Source: Liolophura sinensis | Taxonomy: Eukaryota; Mollusca; Polyplacophora; Chitonida; Chitonidae | Direction of reading: 5' to 3' | DNA length: 64,000 nucleotides | Assembly (NCBI RefSeq): GCF_032854445.1 | Contig: NC_088305.1 | Span: 24,215,400 to 24,279,399, forward strand | Shown: positions 10,709-19,700 of the stretch, piece by piece | Layout: every line of letters starts with the position of its first letter | Numbering within the stretch: the stretch's first letter is position 1 | Translations under genes and position numbers: made by a program | Notes under the pieces: generated by a model | Told to the model about the DNA's origin: nothing | Database searches by the model: none | What the model saw: only the letters and a program-made list of their open reading frames with translations

Positions 10709-13700
10709 GACGTACATGCATAATATATGTGAAAAATTCTACAATGTGGCATTGAGTAACAATCAAATACACATTAATAAAGAAAGCATTTTGTTTTTCA
10801 ACAGGTTAGCATTTCTCTGAAGTTTTACAGTGATCTACAGAAACATGGAGCCGATGCTGTAAGTACATGAATTTCTTTTTCCATGCATCTAAAGTACAAT
10901 CATTAATTCCCCCCCCCCCACCCTCTTGCCAGTATCAATGAAAGAAGAGTTGATTATTCATTAACACTTAATCTTTTAATCGGATATTTGTTGTTTAATT
11001 CTTAAAGTTGCAGATCTTTTAAAACACAAATTTTCCTCAACTCCTATCCATGACCTAAACAGGTGAGTAGATCCACTTATGTGAGTGTGATGATGATCTC
11101 AGTGTAATTCGCTAGAGGTTCAGGTTAGATAGTGCAAGGGGGGAGGGGGGTTGAATGATTAAAGTGCTTACCTTTTAATCCCTAAGACATAAGAGTTGTC
11201 GGTTCAAATCCAGCCTTGGACAGTTCGTTAATATTTTCTCCTGCACTCTCTGTGTGTGGGACCTTGATGACATAGGTTTAGCCAGAGGGGTGTCTCAGTG
11301 TCTTTCAGGTGCCGTATTCTGACAAAATTATCAGAATACAATAGGGAAGATGGGAGAGACGGGGAAAATGGGAGAAAATTGGAAATGAGAGCGCCTGATT
11401 TCAAATCGTGGCCAAATCTATGCCTGGTGACGAAAAGCAGTCAACAGTGCTCATGTCATACTTTTAATGAAGAGCACTTGTTCTTCACTAGTATGATATG
11501 AGGATCTGTATGTCACATTTTAAAGTTCGTTGTAACATACCAACGGTTAGTTGTTTACGCCAGACACTCAGGCTTCCTCTACTCCTAAACCTCATAGCAA
11601 TGAAATAAATAAAAATGGATTGAGTATACCATTAAACAACCATCAAATTCAGTTTGCCATTGGGCCGGTTTCCTCCCACCATAATGCTGGCCGCCATCGT
11701 ATAAATGAAATATTTTTGAGTGCGGCGTAAAACATCAATCAGATAAATAAATAAACAAACTTGCCATAGATGTAATTACAAGTGTCAAAAGAGAAGTCAG
11801 CCGTAAATCTTATCACCTGTCGCAGAACAGGTTTAGCCAGTTGTCCAGATCAAAGCTCGTGCCAAGCTTAGCTGAATTTTAGGTGGTCTGTTCAAAAAGC
11901 TGAAAGTGTTAAAATGTAATTACAACCATCGTTTGTTTTCTCTTTTCAGCTTATACAAAGAGAATATGGAGACAGTTTAACACAAGCAGAATCAGGTATG
12001 TCATGGAAGGGGGGTAACTCTAGACAGTAGTGTGACTGTTGGAAACCCCTGTGATAATATTTAGGTTTGTCCTTCTTTCACAAGTGGTTATATGTACATG
12101 GTTATTATATCTCAAACAAGTACAGCTATGTAAGCCTTCTGTGGCTGTCTTTCTAAATGGTTTTTGTGAGTAGTAATAAATGAATGAGTAAACTGGTAAA
12201 TGTTTAGACTTGGTGAATGGATTTAATCTTGTAAAATTACATGAGCAGACCATGGTGGGCAGTCAGCACACAAGGTGGGGCTCTCACTGTGCACGGGGCC
12301 GTTGTGATCTCAAGCAGTTGACTTGTGCGACCAGTGTTACAGTGTAACGTTCGTTGTAGACCTCTTGTGGTCCACCAGTATGGTGTGGGAAAGGTTTTTT
12401 CAGTTGCTTGTAAAACGTCTTTGGTTTACACTGGGCACTCCAGTTTCCTCACCCATAAAATTATGACCCCTCCCTCCCTTGGATTTTTAGAAGTGAAAAA
12501 TTGTTGAGAATGGCATTAAGTAATAGTAAAATAAATAAGCAATTGTCATGTTTTCTTTTCCACAGGATACAGCGTATCCTTACTCTATGACCTTACCAAC
12601 ATTCCAGCCAAATTTGAAGACATTGTGAAAAAGGCCGGCCTTCTTAAAAGAAATTGTTTTGCATCTGTGTTCGAAAAATATTTTGACTTTCAAGCGGAGG
12701 GAAAGGATGGGCAGCAAAGAGCTGTAATCCACTATAGAGACGATGAAACAATGTAAGTTTTTGGGCCGCCGCCGCAGATGGGTTTTTTTTTTTTCAAGAA
12801 TTATTAGGACTGTATCAGGCAATCATTAAAAACATATGTCCTTTAGGAGTACCCCATCCACACTTCCAAAAAAGGCTGCTGTGGTTTTTATTGAGATTTT
12901 GATAAAAAAAAATTTTTTTCATTTTTCTCTTGATGTTAATTTCTTTTACAGTGTACAATGTTATTTGTGACAGGGTGGAGTTACAGTGTACAATGTTATT
13001 TCTGACCAGGTGGAGTTACAGTATACAATGTTATTTGTGACAGGGTGGAGTTACAGTGTACAATGTTATTTCTGACCAGGTGGAGTTACAGTGTACAATG
13101 TTATTTCTGACCAGGTGGAGTGACAGTGTACAATGTTATTTGTGACAGGGTGGACTTACAGTGTACAATGTTATTTCTGACATGGTGGAGTTACAGTATT
13201 CAATGTTATTTCTGACCAGGTGGAGTTACAGTGTACAATGTTATTTCTAACATGGTGGAGTTACAGTATACAATGTTATTTCTGACCAGGTGGAGTTACA
13301 GTATACAATGTTATTTCTGACCAGGTGGAGTTACAGTGTACAATGTTATTTCTGACAGAGTGAAGATACAGTATACAATGTGATTTCTGACAGAGTGAAG
13401 ATACAGTATACAATGTTATTTCTGACCAGGTGGAGTTACAGTATACAATGTTATTTCTGATAGCGTGAAGATACAGTGTACAATGTTATTTCTGTCAGGG
13501 TGGAGTTACAGTATACTATGATATTTCTGACAGAGTGGAGTTACAGTATACAATGTTATTTCTGACCAGGTGGAGTTACAGTGTACAATGTTATTTCTGA
13601 CCAGGTGGAGTGACAGTGTACAATGTTATTTGTGACAGGGTGGACTTACAGTGTACAATGTTATTTGTGACAGGGTGGACTTACAGTATACAATGTGATT

Positions 13701-16700
13701 TCTGACAGAGTGAAGATACAGTATACAATGTTATTTCTGACAGGGTGGAGTTACAGTATACTATGTTATTTCTGACAGGGTGGAGTTACAGTATACAATG
13801 TTATTTGTGACAGGGTGGAATTACAGTATACAATGTTATTTCTGACCAGGTGGAGTTACAGTATACAGTGTTATTTGTGACAGGGTGGAGTTACAGTGTA
13901 CAATGTTATTTCTGACCAGGTGGAGTTACAGTATACAATGTTATTTGTGACAGAGTGGAGTTACAGTATACAATGTTATTTCTGACCAGGTGGAGTTACA
14001 GTATACAGTGTTATTTGTGACAGGGTGGAGTTACAGTGTACAATGTTATTTGTGACAGGGTGGACTTACAGTGTACAATGTCATTTCTGACATGGTGGAG
14101 TTACAGTATACAATGTTATTTCTGACCAGGTGGAGTTACAGTATACAGTGTTATTTCTGACCAGGTGGAGTTACAGTGTACAATGTTATTTCTGACAGAG
14201 TGAAGATACAGTATACAATGTGATTTCTGACAGAGTGAAGATACAGTATACAATGTTATTTCTGACAGGGTGGAGTTACAGTATACTATGTTATTTCTGA
14301 CAGGGTGGAGTTACAGTATACAATGTTATTTCTGACAGGGTGGAATTACAGTATACAATGTTATTTCTGACCAGGTGGAGTTACAGTATACAGTGTTATT
14401 TGTGACAGGGTGGAGTTACAGTGTACAATGTTATTTGTGACAGGGTGGAGTTACAGTATACAATGTTATTTCTGACCAGGTGGAGTTACAGTATACAATG
14501 TTGTTTCTGACAGAGTGAAGTTACAGTATACAATGTTATTTCTGACAGGGTGAAGTTACAGTGTACAATGTTATTTCTGATAGAGTGAAGATACAGTGTA
14601 CAATGTTATTTCTGTCAGGGTGGAGTTACAGTATACTATGTTATTTCTGACAGAGTGGAGTTACAGTATACAATGTTATTTCTGACCAGGTGGAGTTACA
14701 GTGTACAATGTTATTTCTGACCAGGTGGAGTTACAGTATACAGTGTTATTTGTGACAGGGTGGAGTTACAGTGTACAATGTTATTTGTGACAGGGTGGAG
14801 TTACAGTGTACAGTGTTTTTTGTGACATGGTGGAGTTACAGTGTACAATGTTATTTCTGACCAGGTGGAGTTACAGTATACAATGTTGTTTCTGACAGAG
14901 TGAAGTTACAGTGTACAATGTTATTTGTGACAGGGTGGAGTTACAGTGTACAATGTTATTTTCTGACAGAGGGAAGTTACAGTGTACAGTGCTATTTTTG
15001 ACAGGATGGAGTTACAGTATACAATGTTATTTCTGACCAGGTGGAGTTACAGTGTACAATGTTATTTCTGACCAGGTGGAGTTACAGTATACAATGTTAT
15101 TTCTCACCAGGTGGAGTTACAGTGTACAATGTTATTTCTGACCAGGTGGAGTTACAGTATACAGTGTTATTTGTGACAGGGTGGAGTTACAGTGTACAAT
15201 GTTATTTGTGACAGGGTGGAGTTACAGTGTACAGTGTTTTTTGTGACATGGTGGAGTTACAGTGTACAATGTTATTTCTGACCAGGTGGAGTTACAGTGT
15301 ACAATGTTATTTCTGACCAGGTGCAGTAACAGTGTACAATGTTATTTCTGACCAGGTGGAGTTACAGTGTACAATGTTATTTCTGACCAGGTGGAGTTAC
15401 AGTATACAGTGTTATTTGTGACAGGGTGGAGTTACAGTGTACAATGTTATTTGTGACAGGGTGGAGTTACAGTGTACAGTGTTTTTTGTGACATGGTGGA
15501 GTTACAGTGTACAATGTTATTTCTGACCAGGTGGAGTTACAGTATACAATGTTGTTTCTGACAGAGTGAAGTTACAGTGTACAATGTTATTTCTGACAGA
15601 GTGGAGTTACAGTGTACAATGTTATTTTCTGACAGAGGGAAGTTACAGTGTACAGTGTTATTTTTGACAGGATGGAGTTACAGTATACAATGTTATTTCT
15701 GACAGAGTGAAGTTACAGTGTACAATGTTATTTCTGACAGAGTGAAGTTACAATGTACAATGTTATTTCTGACCAGGTGGAGTTACAGTGTACAATGTTA
15801 TTTCTGACCAGGTGGAGTAACAGTGTACCATGTTATTTCTGACCAGGTGGAAATACAGCGTACAGTGTTATTTCTGACAGAGTGGAGTTACAGTGTACAA
15901 TGTTATTTTCTGACAGAGGGAAGTTACAGTGTACAATGTTATTTCTGACAGAGTGAAGTTACAGTGTACAATGTTATATCTGAATGAGTGAAGTTACAGT
16001 GTACAGTGTTATTTGTGACAGGGTTGAGTTACAGTGTACAATGTTATTTCTGACAGAGTGAAGTTACAGTGTACAATGTTATTTCTGACAGAGTGAAGTT
16101 ACAGTGTACAATGTTATTTCTGACCAGGTGGAAATACACCGTACAGTGTTATTTCTGACAGAGTGAAGTTAAGTTATCTGAGAATATCTAGCTCTAATGG
16201 ACATCTTTCACAAACTTGGTTTAGAAAATATCGAAAAAAAGAAAAGAGAAATAGATGGTTGAAGCTCTATCTGGCTCAGTGAATGGACATGGCCATCTGG
16301 TTTGCTGACGGGAGACCTTTGATCCATGAATCGCTGTGAGTCAGTCCAGATCTTGGTGGTTAGGCTGCTGGGAGAGTTGTCATGGTTTTCAGCGGTCTCT
16401 TCTTGGTTCCACCCAGCACTTTTTTCTGGCCACTGTAATGTAGGTGGCATGATTCAGTGATCTCCCTTTGGTGCTCTCTAGTCCCTGACCTCTGTAAAGG
16501 TCATTCCTACAAGTAACCGTGGAAGCAACAACAAATCATATATTTATCCTTTTCACAAGGTATTTTATTATCTTTGTTTCAGGTATGTGGAAGCTAAGAA
16601 AGACCGAGTGACAGTGATTTTTAGCACAATATTTAGAGATGATGATGACATCATTATTGGAAAAGTCTTCATGCAGGTAAGAATGGAATCCTGCGGGATG

Positions 16701-19700
16701 GTTTTGAAATAATACAGAAACAAAAACAGTTTCAGGAGGTGTATTATGGAACTGTATGGGAGTTAATTTATTTATTTATTTGATTGGTGTTTTACGCTGT
16801 ACTCAATAATATTTCACTTATACGACAGCGGCTAGCATTATGGTGGGTGGAAACCGGGGAAGTTAATTTAAGTAACAGGGTTGTGTGGCATTACAGGAAT
16901 TCAGTGAACTGTGTTGTATGGCCGTTCGGGAATAATAGGAACTTCTATGGCCGTATATTCCCACAATAATGCTGGCCGCCGGTGTAAAAATGAAATATTC
17001 TTATCATAAAACATCAATCAAGTAGTGGAAATGTTTTACGTGACGTATATAGTACATAAAAGGGATCAGCGCTGGCCGTTGAAAACTCGCTTGCGCTCAC
17101 CTTGTTCTCGCCTAACATCAGGTTTAGGTTAATGATCTGCTACTTGCCACAAAATATATTTTTTTAAACTCCAGTGTATAAATAACGTCTAGCTCATGTG
17201 CCTAAAATGACATGAAGAAGGGGGTACGTGTAAATTGCTCACAGCCTATTTTCTCACACCCTGGCCAGTGTCTCTTTCTCTGTATACAGATGTAAGTGTT
17301 GCATTAGTGTAGGAACTAAAGGAAATGTTTCGTTTGCACAGGAATTCAAGGAAGGGCGTAGGAAATACCAGCAGGCCCCACAGGTGCTGTTCAGCCATAA
17401 GGACCCTCCTCTAGAGCTGCAGAGTACAGACGCACGCACGGGAGATAACATAGGCTATATTACATTTGGTGAGTACAAATGTTTCCGTGGAAGACAACAT
17501 AGGCTATATTACATTTGGTTTGTGAGACACAAATGGGAGACATTATAGACTATATTACATTTGGTGAGTACAGACACCCATCCAGGAGACAACTTAGGCT
17601 ATATTACATTTGATATACTCCTGGGAGACAACATAGGCTATATTACGTTTGGTTTGTGAGACACACAATGGAAAACAACATAGACTATATTACATGTGAT
17701 GTACTCATGGGAGACAACATAGTCTGTATGACATTTGGTTTGTGAGACACACATGGGAAAAAGACATAGGTTATATTAGATTTGATGCCCACATGGGAGA
17801 CAACATAAGCTATATTATGTTTGGTGAGTGCAGATGTACTCATGGGAGACAACATGGTCTGTGTTACAATTGTTGAGTTCTGATGCCTGCAAGGGAGACA
17901 ACATAGGCTATATTACATGTGGTGAGTACTGATCCCTTCATTGGGGACAACATAAAATGTTTTCTAAAGGGTTTCTTTAATGGAGATTAACGACTGAAAG
18001 TCAAATTACAAAAAACAATTGGTCTGTCCTTTTTTCATCCACTTGTGATATTCACTTGTCAGGGATTTTTGTACACACATCCTTTTTTTTATTTATGATT
18101 CACACTTGGTTGTTACTGTTGTCTTCTTTGAGTGTCACAATATACATTGTCATGTTTTTTTGTTGTTTTTTTTTCAAGTGTTGTTTTCCCCGTCACACGA
18201 GCCCGAGCGCGAGAGACAACACAATCAACCTGATCCACACTCTGAGAGATTACCTACATTACCACATCAAGTGTTCAAAGGTATCTATTATAGGAGCAGG
18301 TTTGACGCTCAGCCAATATCTGAATGTGTGAAATATAAATAAATAAATATATATATTATAGGAGAAGTTAAAATTCTGCCTTTCAGAGTGAAATGGGGGT
18401 TGAGTTTCAAGTCTGGTCATACCTCAAACTTGTCACTTTCATAAGGTTACCATAACACTTCAGGTGGAATTTTGTCATGTATTTAACACCTTAATCTCCA
18501 GTGTAGTAGATGAGAGGTTTATATAGCATCTGCCAAACCTGTGACAGATTAACGTTCAGTCCAAAGTCTGGCCATACCTAAAACTTGTCACTTTCATAAG
18601 GTTACCATAACACTTCAGGTGGAGTTTTGTCATGTATTTAATACCTTAATACCAGTGTAGTAGATGAGAGGTTTATATAGCGTCTGCCAAACCTGTGACA
18701 GATTAACGTTCAGTCCAAAGTCTGGTCATACCTAAAACTTGTAACTTTCATAAGGTTACCATAACACTTCAGGTGGAGTTTTGTCATGTATTTAATACCT
18801 TAATCTCCAGTGTAGTAGATGAGAGGTTTATATAGCATCTGCCAAACCTGTGACAGATTAACGTTCAGTCCAAAGTCTGGTCATACCTAAAACTTGTAAC
18901 TTGCTCTCTCGCGGCTCAGTATATAAGGATTATCCTTGTACTGGTCAGACTAGTTAATACATGGGGATTCTACAGGGTGTCATAACTGCTATTAGCAGCA
19001 TGACTGTCCACTGAGGCAGCACCGATAATGTTTCAGCTATGAGTGGAGCATGTTACAAGGAGGCACAGTGGAGATATCACTGACATAACCCTTGAAAGTT
19101 TATTAATACCAGATTGGACACACAAGGTGCAGGTTCAAACCTGGATTTGGGCAAGGAACCTGTAGATTTTGTGCTCTCACTGCCCAAGGAGGCGTTTGTA
19201 ACAACAAGCAGTCAACAAAGGTTTTGTGCATTGTTTAACATTCATAAAAGACCATTTGTCTTCCTCCATTAAAATCGGCATGTCTGTACATCACATGTGA
19301 AAATGTTGGTCAGGAACCTGCCAAAGGTCAATTAAATTTCTTTAATTATGGCTTTAAACAACAATCAAATAAATAAATCTCAAACAAATGAATGAAGTAA
19401 TGTTTTTCTGCTGGGACATATGCATGTAAACTGGTATACTTATATGCAAAACAAAGAAGATAAAGAAATTTTTAATTCAGGTAAAGAAAAATATTGACAC
19501 CAAGATAATATTTATGAATGGTAAGGATGTATTCTGGTCAGAAAATTTTCTTCCATGGTTGATGACGACTTCCATGACGACTGATGAACCAGTTTTCCTT
19601 TAATAGTAATACACACCTTTCAGTTCCACTGGTTGGTTGTCTGTTACGGGTTTTCAAAGTGTTGAATATCCTTAGATATTTTCGTTTATGTATGAAAATA

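Larger units (their letters stand above)
16677..17341 (+). other. ARPC2 intron 7
   Basis: 665 bp with two SINE-A fragments in opposite orientation (16765-16861 minus, 16945-17022 plus). The rest is unique. Confidence 0.8.
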
